This document shows, one piece after another, positions 1 to 10,234 of a stretch of DNA of 64,000 nt. The stretch comes from Bin55 sp965220235 (GTDB lineage: Bacteria; Pseudomonadota; Gammaproteobacteria; Pseudomonadales; Azotimanducaceae), in NCBI GenBank assembly GCA_965220235.1, contig OZ244815.1, positions 1,922,001 through 1,986,000 of the forward strand, given 5' to 3'. The notes below the pieces were generated by a model. That model saw only the letters and a program-made list of their open reading frames with translations. It had not been told where the DNA came from and searched no databases. How positions within the stretch are numbered: position 1 is the first letter of the stretch; every line of letters begins with the position of its first letter. The position numbers and the translations under genes are program-made.

Positions 1-1
1 C

Positions 2-550
2 AGTGTTAACGGACACATCGAGCCCGAAATCGCCTTGGTTCAGGCTAGTCAGTCATACGAGCAGACTCCACAGTTGTTCTGGAACTGCGGTACAGACTGC
101 GCTCGACCGTTCCAGCCCGTAAAAATACAAGACACGGCTCTTGGACTAGCAAGTGTCGGTCGTGGAGCGACATATGGTGATTTCGATGGCGACGGTGACC
201 TGGATATCGTGGTGACCAATATTGGTGGGAAACCTAGCGTTATCCGAAATGACTTAGGAACCGCGAACAATTGGCTCGAAGTCCGTCTTACATACAAGAA
301 TTCGAATCTAAACGGTATAGGCGCGTCAGTTCAGGTTACGACCACTGGGACAACCCAAACTCGCCAAATTACGCGAACGCGTAGCTACCTCTCTCAATTT
401 GACGCATCGGCCCACTTCGGTCTAGGACAAGCGACTTCGATCGACCTCGTGGAGGTTATTTGGCCTAACGGTACACGAGAATCGTTCAACGAAATCGAAC
501 CGAATCAATCTGTCAGGCTCGTATTCGGCTCAGGCACGAGCGTAAAGTAG
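2..550 (+). CDS. FG-GAP / ASPIC-UnbV (CRTAC1-like) protein, 3' part
   Basis: This frame is open from the first bases of the window, so the gene starts upstream and only the C-terminal 182 residues are visible. The visible start carries an N-G-H-I-E-P-E stretch typical of CRTAC1-type proteins, followed by an Asp-rich FG-GAP calcium-binding repeat (GDFDGDGDLDIVVTN). The segment starting NWLEVRL and ending near LVEVIWPNG matches the ASPIC/UnbV domain usually found at the C-terminus of secreted beta-propeller proteins. Such proteins are extracytoplasmic and their substrates are mostly unknown. Neighbouring TonB receptors suggest an outer-surface or periplasmic role in nutrient capture, which is inference. 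Confidence 0.85.
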   Translation, partial: SVNGHIEPEIALVQASQSYEQTPQLFWNCGTDCARPFQPVKIQDTALGLASVGRGATYGDFDGDGDLDIVVTNIGGKPSVIRNDLGTANNWLEVRLTYKNSNLNGIGASVQVTTTGTTQTRQITRTRSYLSQFDASAHFGLGQATSIDLVEVIWPNGTRESFNEIEPNQSVRLVFGSGTSVK

Positions 551-668
551 CTCCTCCTCAGATTGATATGAGCTTCGCTGCAATGTGAATTCATTGAAAT
601 TAATAGGCTATCAAGTCTTTATTCTCAATATAATGCGCCAAACCCTAGCCGACAGAAGGGGCAGAACG

Positions 669-3383
669 ATGAATATAGCACTCATGCGTATGACGCAGCG
701 AGTTGTTACTTTCGCGATTTTGGCATTTTCGATAGTTAGTTCCCAAGTATTAATTGCTCAGGACACTGACGAAGAAGCTGACACGACGCTGATTCCAATT
801 GAGGAAGAGCTCATTGTCGTTGGATCACGTGTACGTGGTCGGAGTGAAACGGATTCACCTGTACCGGTAGATGTAGTTCAAGGCGATGATTTCATAGCAC
901 AAGGCGCTAGCGACCTAGATGCAATCGTTGCAGCGTTGGTGCCATCCTACAACGTGAATCAGGAACCTATCTCAGATGCGGCGACGATCATGCGTCCAGC
1001 TTCTCTGCGAGGCATGTCACCTGACGCAACATTGGTACTTCTGAATGGTAAAAGACGTCACAGAGGTGCGGTGATTGCGTTGCTCGGTTCAGGATTGTCG
1101 GGTGGTTCGCAAGCCCCAGACCTTTCTTCGATCCCCGGAATTGCTATAGATCGCCTAGAAGTTCTTAGAGATGGCGCATCCGCACAGTATGGTTCGGACG
1201 CAATCGCAGGCATCATGAATTTCGTACTCAAACGAGATCGGAGCGGTGGTCTTTTTGAGGCAAAAGTCGGTAGTACTCTTGAGGGTGATGGTCAGCGAAT
1301 GGTTTATGCCGGAAATATCGGGTTGCCTCTAGGAGCCAATGGATTCGCAAACCTTAGTGCCGAGTACAAGGTAGTTGATCCAACCGATCGCGCGGTTCAA
1401 CGCAGTGACGCACAAGATCTGATTGACGCTGGAAATACTTCGGTACGTACTCCTCACGCGATGGTCTGGGGCGGACCTGAGATTCGGGACGACGTAAAGT
1501 TGTTCGGCAATTTCGGATTTGACCTAACGCCTGACGTTGAGGTATATGGTTGGGCAAACCAATCAACCAGAACGGTTGAGGGTGGTTTCTACTTCCGTAA
1601 TCCCAACACCCGAAATGGCGTTTTCAACGGAGCAGATGACGTTTTCTTCGACCCAGATACTCGTTTAGTTGTCGATTCCAGCACACCCGGCGCCGAAATG
1701 TGGGCAGAGACGGTTCGGGTAGCTAACCTAGATTCATCTTTAGGTGGTTGTGGTCCTGATACAGTCCAAGATCCCGACTCTTTGGTGTCCTATGCGGAGC
1801 AAAATGCAAGCGCGAACTACACCGCTGTAATCGCCGGTTTACCAAGTCACTGCTTCATGTTCCAAGAGGTGCAGCCAGGTGGTTTTACACCACAATTCGG
1901 CGGTGACGTCACGGATCAATCCATCGCTGCCGGGATTCAGGGTACCTACGCCAACGGTTGGTACTGGGACCTTAGCATCGTGCAAGGTTCGAGTGAAGCC
2001 GTGTATTTCATAAACAACACAGTCAATCCTCAAGTTTGGGCAAAACTCTATGACTCAGGTAACGATCCGGCCTCAGTGCAACTTGGATACCACCCAGGTA
2101 CCTACGTTGAAACGGATGTAGTCGCAAACTTCGATATCTCGAAGCCGTTTGATCTAGAACGGTTTTATGGTCCTCTGAACGTTGCGGCAGGACTCGAGAA
2201 TCGGAGCGAAACGTTTGAAATCGTTCAAGGTGAACCTAATTCTTGGTTCATTGATCCAAGTCCAGACGGCTTAACGGGCCAGGGTTTCGGAATTGGTTCG
2301 AATGGTTTTCCTGGATTTCCGGCTTCAGACGCAGGCGAACGGACCGTAGAGGCATGGGCTGCATATATTGACCTCGAAGGCGATGCAACCGAAACACTCA
2401 AACTCGGTGCAGCAATGCGGTATGAGGAATACGATGCTTTTGGAACAACCCTTGACTGGAAAGTAACGGGTCGGGTTCAGATGAATGACACTGTGTCGTT
2501 TCGTGGTGCTTATAGCACGGGATTTCGCGTGCCAACAGCAGGACAATCAAATCTTCGAAACGTGACCACAGAATTCACGGGCGGCAAGCTGGCCGATATC
2601 GCGACGTTACCGCCGACAAATCCAGTTGCCCAGCAGAAAGGGGCTATCGCGTTAGTTCCCGAAGAATCGACGAACTCGACGATCGGTGCGGTTTGGGAAT
2701 TCGATTGGGGTGATCTAACCATCGATTACTACAGCATAAAAATGGAAGGGCGAATCGCCTTTACCAGTCGCTTCACTTTGACTGAGGAAGACATTTCCGC
2801 ATTGGTTGCTGCAGGAGTACCGGACGCGACGAGCTTTACATCCGTTCGATACTTCTCGAATCAGCAAGATGCGAATGCATCGGGAATTGACTTAGTCCTA
2901 AGCGTACCGTTCGAATTCCAAGGAGGGGATTCGAGAGTTGTCGTTGCGGGTAATTGGAAAGGCGTCGATCTCGTAGATTTCAATCCAAACTTTACGAGCC
3001 TACATTTGAAGAACACGATCGAGGACGGAAGCCCTTCGAACCGCATCACGGCAACATGGATGCACGCATATGACGATTGGTCAGGGTTTCTCAGGCTTCG
3101 TCGCTATGGATCACATTACGACGCAACGTTAAATTCTGCAGGAGTTTCGTATCGACCCGATCCTGGACTGCTCGTGGACTTTGAGATCGCAAAGGATTTC
3201 GGCGAAAACTTCACGGCAGTATTTGGCGTCGAAAACGTTCTAGACTACTATCCGTCTGAAAATCCGACCAGCCCGATTGATGGCCGCGGTGCAGGTGGTG
3301 CCTCCGGTCTAATCTATCCAGAGCAGTCTCCGTATGGTTTCTTAGGTGGAGCGTACTACGCTCGAGTTCAGTATCGTATGTAG
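669..3383 (+). CDS. TonB-dependent outer-membrane receptor
   Basis: About 904 residues, in the usual range for large TonB-dependent receptors, which import substrates across the outer membrane using TonB-ExbBD energy. The N-terminus has a signal peptide (FAILAFSIVSSQVLIAQ). A TonB-box-like segment (EEELIVVGSRVRG) precedes a plug domain containing LRGMSPDATLVLLNGKRR and IDRLEVLRDGASAQYGSDAIAG. The rest reads as a beta-barrel. The frame is open upstream to 585, but ATG 669 is preferred because AAGGGG lies about 8 bp upstream and the signal peptide begins right after it. A rho-independent terminator follows at 3405-3435. The substrate cannot be inferred. Confidence 0.93.
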   Translation: MNIALMRMTQRVVTFAILAFSIVSSQVLIAQDTDEEADTTLIPIEEELIVVGSRVRGRSETDSPVPVDVVQGDDFIAQGASDLDAIVAALVPSYNVNQEPISDAATIMRPASLRGMSPDATLVLLNGKRRHRGAVIALLGSGLSGGSQAPDLSSIPGIAIDRLEVLRDGASAQYGSDAIAGIMNFVLKRDRSGGLFEAKVGSTLEGDGQRMVYAGNIGLPLGANGFANLSAEYKVVDPTDRAVQRSDAQDLIDAGNTSVRTPHAMVWGGPEIRDDVKLFGNFGFDLTPDVEVYGWANQSTRTVEGGFYFRNPNTRNGVFNGADDVFFDPDTRLVVDSSTPGAEMWAETVRVANLDSSLGGCGPDTVQDPDSLVSYAEQNASANYTAVIAGLPSHCFMFQEVQPGGFTPQFGGDVTDQSIAAGIQGTYANGWYWDLSIVQGSSEAVYFINNTVNPQVWAKLYDSGNDPASVQLGYHPGTYVETDVVANFDISKPFDLERFYGPLNVAAGLENRSETFEIVQGEPNSWFIDPSPDGLTGQGFGIGSNGFPGFPASDAGERTVEAWAAYIDLEGDATETLKLGAAMRYEEYDAFGTTLDWKVTGRVQMNDTVSFRGAYSTGFRVPTAGQSNLRNVTTEFTGGKLADIATLPPTNPVAQQKGAIALVPEESTNSTIGAVWEFDWGDLTIDYYSIKMEGRIAFTSRFTLTEEDISALVAAGVPDATSFTSVRYFSNQQDANASGIDLVLSVPFEFQGGDSRVVVAGNWKGVDLVDFNPNFTSLHLKNTIEDGSPSNRITATWMHAYDDWSGFLRLRRYGSHYDATLNSAGVSYRPDPGLLVDFEIAKDFGENFTAVFGVENVLDYYPSENPTSPIDGRGAGGASGLIYPEQSPYGFLGGAYYARVQYRM

Positions 3384-3404
3384 CCTAGCTGCTATAACAA
3401 AATC

Positions 3405-3435
3405 AAAGGCGCGGCTCATACCGCGCCTTTTTTTT
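3405..3435 (+). terminator. Rho-independent terminator after first TonB receptor
   Basis: A 9-bp GC-rich stem (AAGGCGCGG at 3406-3414 with CCGCGCCTT at 3421-3429), a 6-nt loop and a run of T residues to 3435. It lies about 22 bp after the receptor stop codon. Confidence 0.9.
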
Positions 3436-3529
3436 AATTATGGTGCCATCCATTGAATTGAGGTTGCTCCGTGTATCAATCAATGGTTCGGTGAAGGGAA
3501 ACATGCTAAGGCGTCTTGGATCGTTCCGA

Positions 3530-3560
3530 TTTAGGCTTCATTGCTAATTCTTTAGGCTTC
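3530..3560 (+). repeat. Direct repeat upstream of second TonB receptor
   Basis: The decamer TTTAGGCTTC occurs at 3530-3539 and again at 3551-3560. The 21-bp offset is two helical turns, so a dimeric regulator could bind both on one face. The stretch 3436-3660 otherwise shows no gene. A regulatory role is inference. Confidence 0.35.
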
Positions 3561-3660
3561 TTTGGTCACTCGCAGTATGGATCACAGTACGCAGAATTGA
3601 AATATTGGCATGTATAAACGCACGGTTCCTTCTGGTCTTTCAACTGGGTTTACTTAGCAG

Positions 3661-5910
3661 ATGCAGTTTCGACTTTCAATTAAGCTCACGGTTGTTGCGC
3701 TCTTTGCAGTCTATGGTCCACAAGTATCTGCACAGCAAATTGAAGAAATTACCGTTACTGCTCAGAAACGAACACAAGATATCCAAGAGATTCCATTCGG
3801 TATCAGTGCACTCGACGACGAGGAGTTAGGTGAGATCTTAGCGGGGGGAGCGGATGTGCTTGCACTTGCCAGTCGTTCGCCAAGTCTGTACGTGGAATCA
3901 TCAAACGGTCGACTAGCACCACGCTTCTACATTCGAGGAATTGGCAATGTCGACTTCGATTTGAATGCCTCCCAACCCATTTCGCTCGTACTAGATGGTA
4001 TCGTGTTAGAGAACCCGACCGCAAAGAGTTTTCCGCTCTTCGATATTGAACGAGTCGAGGTTTTACGTGGTCCGCAAGGCACATTGTTTGGCCGAAATAC
4101 GACAGCGGGTATCGTGAAGTTCGATTCATTTACACCAAGTGAACAAGAAGAGACAAAACTATCGATTGAGATGGGCAGGTATGGTCACAGGTCCATATCA
4201 GGAGCATTCAATCGACCAATTGAGGACGGGGACTCCCGATTAAGGTTCTCGTTCCTCTATAACGGTCTCGGCGACTGGATCGTGAACGAGGCACCGGGAC
4301 GCACACGCGGGGATTTGCTCGGCGGTTTCGAGGAGTTCGCGTTCCGATTCCAATTCGCTTCTACGCCACATCGCAACACCGACACGCTATTGAACGTCCA
4401 CGGACGTCGACTGAGCGATGCAACGCCTACGATGTTCTACGGTAACGCTTTCCAACAAGGCTCGAGTACTTTAGTCGATGGACTTCGTCGCGATCGCGTG
4501 TCTATGGATACTGAGATCATCGAACAGCACGCAACTCAACTAGGTCTCGTGTTCAATGTCACACATTCGATGTCGTCGTTTGACCTGGTTTCTATTACCG
4601 GGATTCACAGTATTCTCGAGAGCTTATCTCGAGGAGATATCGACGGCGGATATGGTTCAGTGTTCGCAGGTGAACAACCTTCCGGTCCAGCGCCGGGCAT
4701 TCCATTCGACGCGCAAACCGCCGACGGAATCCCTAAGCACCTTCAGTTAAGTCAAGAAATTCGAGTCGAAGGGGAAGCGTGGACGAAACCATGGTTGACG
4801 GGTTTATATATCTTCCGAGAAGATTTCGACATTGAAACGTTCAACTATTCAACGCTAGCGAGTCCGCACACGTTGAATGGTTACGTCTTACAAAACCAAA
4901 AAACCGACGCATGGGCTCTGTTCGGTTCGATGGACCTCCTGACCAACGAGCGTCTAACGCTAACTGGCGGTGTGCGCTTGTCGTCAGATACCAAGGATTT
5001 TGAAGCCACCCGTACGTTATCGCCGCTCTCTTTTCTCGGTATCGGTCCAATCGGACCTCTAAGTGCATCTCCGAGTGCACAGGTTTTTACTTGGAATTTA
5101 AGCGCGCTTTATGACCGATCCGAGAATGTAAATTGGTTCTCTCGGATAGCAAGCAGCTATCGAGCACCTTCTATTCAGGGTCGCTTGTTGTTTCAAGACG
5201 AAATAACAATCGGCGATGAAGAACGCGGACTTTCAATTGAAGCTGGATTTAAGAGCGTACTCCTCGATCGGCGTATGCGCCTCGACACGACCGTCTACCG
5301 ATTCGGTATTGACGATTTTCAGTTGACCAAGATTGGTGGCGCCGGAAATACCAACTCACTCGTTAATGCGGCTAAAGTCGATGGTCACGGTATTGAAACA
5401 AGCCTTGAGTATTTCGTAAACCCAAGTTTGATAGTTGATTTCGGATTCAGCATCAACGAGACCGCTATCGATGATCCAACTCTATCGGTCAATGGTTGCG
5501 GATCTGCCTCGCTTCTCTATGGCTGTACTGTCACAGATCCACGGTGGTCCAGCGGGGAGTATTCAATAGATGGTAATACACTCTATCACGCACCGCGCAT
5601 TATGTGGGATATGTCATTGCGATATGAAATCTCTATATCGACCGGTACATTAACGTTCGTTACAGATTGGATGTGGCACGACGACATTCGTTTTACCCTC
5701 TACGAAAGCCTCGAATACGGTAATAAAAGTAGAACAGATGGGGGAGTACATGTGACGTACACGACTAATTCGACAAAGCACAGAATTTCGGCATATATTC
5801 GGAATCTGACGGACGATCTTTCTCCAATCGGTTCGATTGACTTTAACAACCTAACTGCGATGCTAAATCCGTACAGAAGATGGGGTATCGCGTGGGAGTT
5901 ATCTTTATAA
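3661..5910 (+). CDS. TonB-dependent receptor
   Basis: 749 residues. The sequence begins with a signal peptide (LSIKLTVVALFAVYGPQVSAQ), then a TonB box (IEEITVTAQKRTQD), then a plug domain with YIRGIGNVDF and IERVEVLRGPQGTLFGRNTTAG. The C-terminal beta-barrel ends RWGIAWELSL. Plug sequences of this kind (RGPQGTLFGRNT) are typical of the CirA/BtuB-like receptors abundant in marine proteobacteria. ATG 3661 is used because the signal peptide starts there. It follows the first receptor but is separated from it by a terminator, so it is probably transcribed independently. The substrate is unknown. Confidence 0.93.
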   Translation: MQFRLSIKLTVVALFAVYGPQVSAQQIEEITVTAQKRTQDIQEIPFGISALDDEELGEILAGGADVLALASRSPSLYVESSNGRLAPRFYIRGIGNVDFDLNASQPISLVLDGIVLENPTAKSFPLFDIERVEVLRGPQGTLFGRNTTAGIVKFDSFTPSEQEETKLSIEMGRYGHRSISGAFNRPIEDGDSRLRFSFLYNGLGDWIVNEAPGRTRGDLLGGFEEFAFRFQFASTPHRNTDTLLNVHGRRLSDATPTMFYGNAFQQGSSTLVDGLRRDRVSMDTEIIEQHATQLGLVFNVTHSMSSFDLVSITGIHSILESLSRGDIDGGYGSVFAGEQPSGPAPGIPFDAQTADGIPKHLQLSQEIRVEGEAWTKPWLTGLYIFREDFDIETFNYSTLASPHTLNGYVLQNQKTDAWALFGSMDLLTNERLTLTGGVRLSSDTKDFEATRTLSPLSFLGIGPIGPLSASPSAQVFTWNLSALYDRSENVNWFSRIASSYRAPSIQGRLLFQDEITIGDEERGLSIEAGFKSVLLDRRMRLDTTVYRFGIDDFQLTKIGGAGNTNSLVNAAKVDGHGIETSLEYFVNPSLIVDFGFSINETAIDDPTLSVNGCGSASLLYGCTVTDPRWSSGEYSIDGNTLYHAPRIMWDMSLRYEISISTGTLTFVTDWMWHDDIRFTLYESLEYGNKSRTDGGVHVTYTTNSTKHRISAYIRNLTDDLSPIGSIDFNNLTAMLNPYRRWGIAWELSL

Positions 5911-6148
5911 AACGACATTCTTGTCTATTTAATTAATAACGATACCTCAGGACCGATAAGAGAGTACCCTTTAAGGCTTGATCCCGATGACGTAGCAATA
6001 CACGCTACTAACAGGTCCCTGCGACTCGCTAACCTCGTCACATCTCTATAATTGCCCTCTCCACCTTAACGCCACCCATTATTGAATAGCTACCCGTATC
6101 AACTCACGATACGAAGTCAAAGGCAAATATACGGCGGTCGGATCTTAA

Positions 6149-8068
6149 TTGCGTAGCGGCGGCTTCAGCGGCGGAAGCGGCGGCTATTCATCTGGACGAT
6201 GGGGAGGTAGCGTAGGCGGTCGAATCAACCGCGAACGCTCTTCCTTCAAGCACCTAGGTTACCTCACTAAGCTATTTCCATATATCGCAAAATACAAATG
6301 GATATTAGTCATTTGTATCGCAGCGATCTTATGTCATCGCGGATTGATGGCCTACATGCCTCAATTTATGAAGGTCGCACTAAACGACCTCGCGGATCCC
6401 AATGTCGTACCAGAGACATATAAGCAAGCCATCGGTTTGCTCGTCACAACGATCGTAAGCATCATCGTTTACGTCCCAGCAAGACGCGCACTTCGAAGAC
6501 TCTCGATTTCAATTACGTATGACCTGCGCCAACGCTTTTTTAGCCATGTTCAGTTTCAAGGACCTAGCTTCTTCAATAAGTTCGGTACTGGCGACTTAAT
6601 GTCCAGAGCAGTGAACGACATCAACATGGTACGCATGGCTGTTTCGTTCGGTTGGGTGAATTTGATGGTCTTTGTATTTACAGTATTCGCCAGTCTAGCG
6701 TTCATGCTATCCATGTCGCCCAAACTGACGTTAGCTGTCATCATCCCTCTGCCATTCGTTGGTCTCGTAGGGTTTCTGATGGCACGCGGTATTTATCCCT
6801 ATTACCGAGAACGTCAAGAGGCTCTAGCGGACGTAACTTCATTTACGCAGGAGAATCTAAACGGCATTCGCACGATTCAAGCAATGGCTCAAGAAGAACA
6901 CGAGATTGAGCGTTTTAAGGAGTCAAGCACGTCCTATATCAAAAAGTTCTACCGCGCGACACGCTATCAGACGTTTATGAACGTATACATCAACGCACTG
7001 ACGACGATCTCGCCCGTGATTATTCTGGTGTACGGTGGACTACTCGTTCTAAATGACGAAATAAAAATCGGTGACTTCACCGCGTTCTCGGTCTACCTCA
7101 CCATGTTGGTCGGCCAAGTCTCATCGATTGGCTTTTCGCTTTCCATGTTCGTCGCAGCAGCAGCAGGAACATCTCGGATTTTTGAGATTCTTGAAAGTGA
7201 TCCGGAAGTAACTGACGATGCGAACACAGCCGTTCCGCAGACTATTCGCGGACGTCTCGAATTCAAGGATCTTACGTATCGCTACCCGGAGACCGGAATC
7301 GATACACTCAGCAATATCAACATCACCCTTGAAGCAGGGAAGACTGTCGCATTGCTCGGACGAATCGGTTCCGGGAAGTCGACAGTGCTCAAAGCCGCAG
7401 TGCGCATGATCGACACGCCTCGAAATCATGTATTCCTCGACGGTCACGACATTTGTGATTACAGTGTTAAGCAACTTCGTGAAGTCATTTCACTGGTTCC
7501 ACAGCACGCATTCTTGTTTTCAGCAACAGTCAAGGAGAACATCACCTACGACGACCCCAAGCGCGATGAAGAGGAAGTCATGCGGGCAGCGAATTCCGCT
7601 GGACTAGAGGAAGCTCTACAAGATCTTGCCCAGGGACTCGATACGATGGTTGGGGAACGTGGCATCACTCTTTCCGGCGGCCAGAAGCAACGCGCAACGC
7701 TGGCGCGCGGTCTGATCCGAGAAAGCGAAATCCTCCTATTGGATGATTGCTTCTCAAGTGTTGATACGCGAACTGAGGAACTCATCATCGATGGATTGCA
7801 TAAGATGAGAGCGGGTAAGTCAACACTTTTAATTTCACATCGGGTTTCCACCGCTCGACACGCTGACTATATCTATGTACTTGACGCCGGCGGCATCATT
7901 GAATCAGGTACGCATGACGAGCTGCTAGCTCTGGATGGCTATTACGCGAATCTCGAAAAAGTTCAGAGCAACCAAGAGCAGTCTGCGCAAGAGAAAGAGA
8001 AACTCCTTGAACAGCTGAACCCTGAGTCGCCTTCAAACGACACCCAGGCTACGGCCACCACCACATGA
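6149..8068 (+). CDS. ABC exporter subunit with degenerate ATP site (MdlA/TM287-like)
   Basis: 639 residues: a Gly/Ser-rich N-terminus of about 25 residues, a six-helix type I exporter domain, then a nucleotide-binding domain. Visible motifs are Walker A GRIGSGKST (about residue 404), signature LSGGQKQ (about 508) and Walker B LLLDDCFSSVD (about 528). The catalytic Glu after Walker B is Asp here, the hallmark of the degenerate half of heterodimeric exporters such as TM287/288, BmrCD and MdlAB. The start is TTG 6149, because an in-frame TAA lies immediately upstream. Its stop overlaps the start of the next gene by ATGA. The exported substrate is not predictable. Confidence 0.92.
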   Translation: MRSGGFSGGSGGYSSGRWGGSVGGRINRERSSFKHLGYLTKLFPYIAKYKWILVICIAAILCHRGLMAYMPQFMKVALNDLADPNVVPETYKQAIGLLVTTIVSIIVYVPARRALRRLSISITYDLRQRFFSHVQFQGPSFFNKFGTGDLMSRAVNDINMVRMAVSFGWVNLMVFVFTVFASLAFMLSMSPKLTLAVIIPLPFVGLVGFLMARGIYPYYRERQEALADVTSFTQENLNGIRTIQAMAQEEHEIERFKESSTSYIKKFYRATRYQTFMNVYINALTTISPVIILVYGGLLVLNDEIKIGDFTAFSVYLTMLVGQVSSIGFSLSMFVAAAAGTSRIFEILESDPEVTDDANTAVPQTIRGRLEFKDLTYRYPETGIDTLSNINITLEAGKTVALLGRIGSGKSTVLKAAVRMIDTPRNHVFLDGHDICDYSVKQLREVISLVPQHAFLFSATVKENITYDDPKRDEEEVMRAANSAGLEEALQDLAQGLDTMVGERGITLSGGQKQRATLARGLIRESEILLLDDCFSSVDTRTEELIIDGLHKMRAGKSTLLISHRVSTARHADYIYVLDAGGIIESGTHDELLALDGYYANLEKVQSNQEQSAQEKEKLLEQLNPESPSNDTQATATTT

Positions 8069-10161
8069 GTGAAGCAATCTCGTCACCGCAAGTGACTCCC
8101 CGCGAATCTCCGAATAAAACAACATCGGACAACACTCGTACCGAGATGCGGAACTACTCCGCGTTCGATCAAGAGTTAACCCATCGAGCACTCAACGTAC
8201 GCATGCTGCTACGTTTGCTTAAATGGGCAAAACCATACAAGCTGACCTTGATCACCAGTTCCATTCTGATCACGCTTGTATCAGCGCTGTCGGTGCTCAT
8301 GCCGATCGTACAGAGTAGGGTGGTTATCGATACTGTTTTAGTACCCGTGGAGTCGCCAGCTCGTTTTCAGGACTTTCGCGTGGTAGACGCGTTTGAGTGG
8401 CTACGCGATTTGACAGAGTGGCACCCGTTGTTGATCGCGGCCGCAATGTACTTGACGATATTTGTGGTCACGTCACTGATGAGCATTGCGCAGCAACTTA
8501 CTTTAACAAGCGGCGCTTTGAAGACGCTGCGAGACCTACGCGTCGACCTTTTTACTTCGCTTGAGCACAAACCAGCATCGTTCTACGATCACGTCGGCGT
8601 TGGTCGAGTCATGACGCGTATCACGAACGATGTCGAGAACCTTTTCAACCTCATCACGAGTTTTGTACAGCACACCGGCGACTTCGTGCCATTCATTTTT
8701 GTCTTGGTGATTTGTTTCACGTTTGACTTCGAGTTGACTCTGGTCGGCATGATGATCATCCCGCTCGCAGCGGTTGCGACCATCACATTCCGATGGATCA
8801 TGCGAGAGATTTTCCGACTGATACGTGACTCCGTGTCACAGCTCAATCAATACATGCAAGAAGATTTGATGGGTATTGAGGTCGTTCAACTGTCCGGCCG
8901 CGAGGACTACAACATCAGCGAGTACCGCAAGCTGAATCAAGAGAATCGTCGGCAAGAATTCCGCGCGATCAATTGGGAGGTGATTTACGAAGCTTTCAAC
9001 ACAAGTCTCACTAGTTTCGCAAGTGCGGCGGTATTGTGGTTCGGTGGCGGCAAGGTAGTCCAAGAGGAAATTAGCCTCGGTATGCTCTATTTGTTCATGG
9101 AGTTTCTGAACCGGATGATCGCACCCATCATGGGGCTGGGCTACTTTTTCAATGTGCTGTTCCGTTCAATGGCGTCTGGGGAACGCATCTTTCAAGCCTT
9201 GGATTGGGACGAACGAATTCACGAACCAGAGAATCCGGTGCAGCTACCTGAACGTCTCCAAGGATCCGTTGAGTTCCGAAATCTCAACTTCGGCTATCCG
9301 GGAAGTGAACAGATTCTTAAAAATGTCTCGTTTTCCATCGAACCAGGTGAAAAGTTGGCGATCGTTGGCGCCACGGGTTCTGGTAAGAGCACGATCATTC
9401 GATTACTCGCTCGGTCGTACGACTTCGATGACAACATGATTTTCATCGACGACATCGACGTTAATCAGATAGGAACCAATGATCTTCGCCAACGCATCGG
9501 CGTCGTGTTGCAGGACTTCCACATTTTTTCCGGCACTATCCTCGACAACATCGCGCTGTCGAATCCAAACGTCTCGCGAGAGCGAGCTATCTGGGCCGCG
9601 CGGTTAGTGAACGCACACCGCTTCATTGAGGCATTGCCAAACGGCTATGAGACGGAGCTTGCGGAACGCGGTCACAATCTATCCCAGGGTCAACAGCAAC
9701 TTTTGGCGTTTGCTCGTGTTCTCGCAGATGATCCAGAAATCCTCGTGTTAGACGAAGCAACTTCCAGCATCGACACTGGGACTGAACTGGTGATCCAGGA
9801 AGCGCTTCACAACCTCACCATCGGACGTACATCCATCATCATTGCTCATAGGTTACAAACCATCCAAGAGTGCGATCGCGTCTTAGTATTGCATCAAGGG
9901 GAAGTTCGCGAACTTGGTACGCACGAAGAGTTACTAGATAGAAAAGGTATTTACTACACGCTCCACCAACTTCAGTTCCAAGATAGTGCAACTGCTTCAG
10001 AACTCACCGCAGATCCGGACGAATTAGAAGCCGAGCGCCGCAAACGCTGGGTTGAAATGAACCCAGATTCAGAACCACCCACATTTGGTAATGACTCGAT
10101 GGGCGGTTCTGGATTCATGGGCGGACCAGGCGGGTCAGGGACGAGACCAACCGGCGTTTAA
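8065..10161 (+). CDS. ABC exporter subunit with canonical Walker B (MdlB/TM288-like)
   Basis: 698 residues, the partner of the preceding gene. A six-helix transmembrane domain is followed by an ATPase domain with Walker A GATGSGKST (about residue 435), signature LSQGQQQ (about 539) and Walker B VLDEATSSID (about 559). The catalytic Glu is present. The signature has LSQGQ in place of LSGGQ, as in the partner of degenerate subunits, so the dimer should have one competent and one impaired ATP site. The C-terminus ends in a Gly/Met-rich tail (GGSGFMGGPGGSG), echoing the Gly-rich N-terminus of its partner. The 4-bp ATGA overlap indicates translational coupling. Confidence 0.93.
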   Translation: MSEAISSPQVTPRESPNKTTSDNTRTEMRNYSAFDQELTHRALNVRMLLRLLKWAKPYKLTLITSSILITLVSALSVLMPIVQSRVVIDTVLVPVESPARFQDFRVVDAFEWLRDLTEWHPLLIAAAMYLTIFVVTSLMSIAQQLTLTSGALKTLRDLRVDLFTSLEHKPASFYDHVGVGRVMTRITNDVENLFNLITSFVQHTGDFVPFIFVLVICFTFDFELTLVGMMIIPLAAVATITFRWIMREIFRLIRDSVSQLNQYMQEDLMGIEVVQLSGREDYNISEYRKLNQENRRQEFRAINWEVIYEAFNTSLTSFASAAVLWFGGGKVVQEEISLGMLYLFMEFLNRMIAPIMGLGYFFNVLFRSMASGERIFQALDWDERIHEPENPVQLPERLQGSVEFRNLNFGYPGSEQILKNVSFSIEPGEKLAIVGATGSGKSTIIRLLARSYDFDDNMIFIDDIDVNQIGTNDLRQRIGVVLQDFHIFSGTILDNIALSNPNVSRERAIWAARLVNAHRFIEALPNGYETELAERGHNLSQGQQQLLAFARVLADDPEILVLDEATSSIDTGTELVIQEALHNLTIGRTSIIIAHRLQTIQECDRVLVLHQGEVRELGTHEELLDRKGIYYTLHQLQFQDSATASELTADPDELEAERRKRWVEMNPDSEPPTFGNDSMGGSGFMGGPGGSGTRPTGV

Positions 10162-10234
10162 TTCCTACAAATTAGGATGCCGTCATAAATAGCTATAACG
10201 GTATCCAACATATACAAGAACAAGAGAAAACCGA

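Noticed and set aside
585..668. Upstream extension of the first TonB receptor
   Set aside because: The signal peptide and Shine-Dalgarno both support ATG 669.
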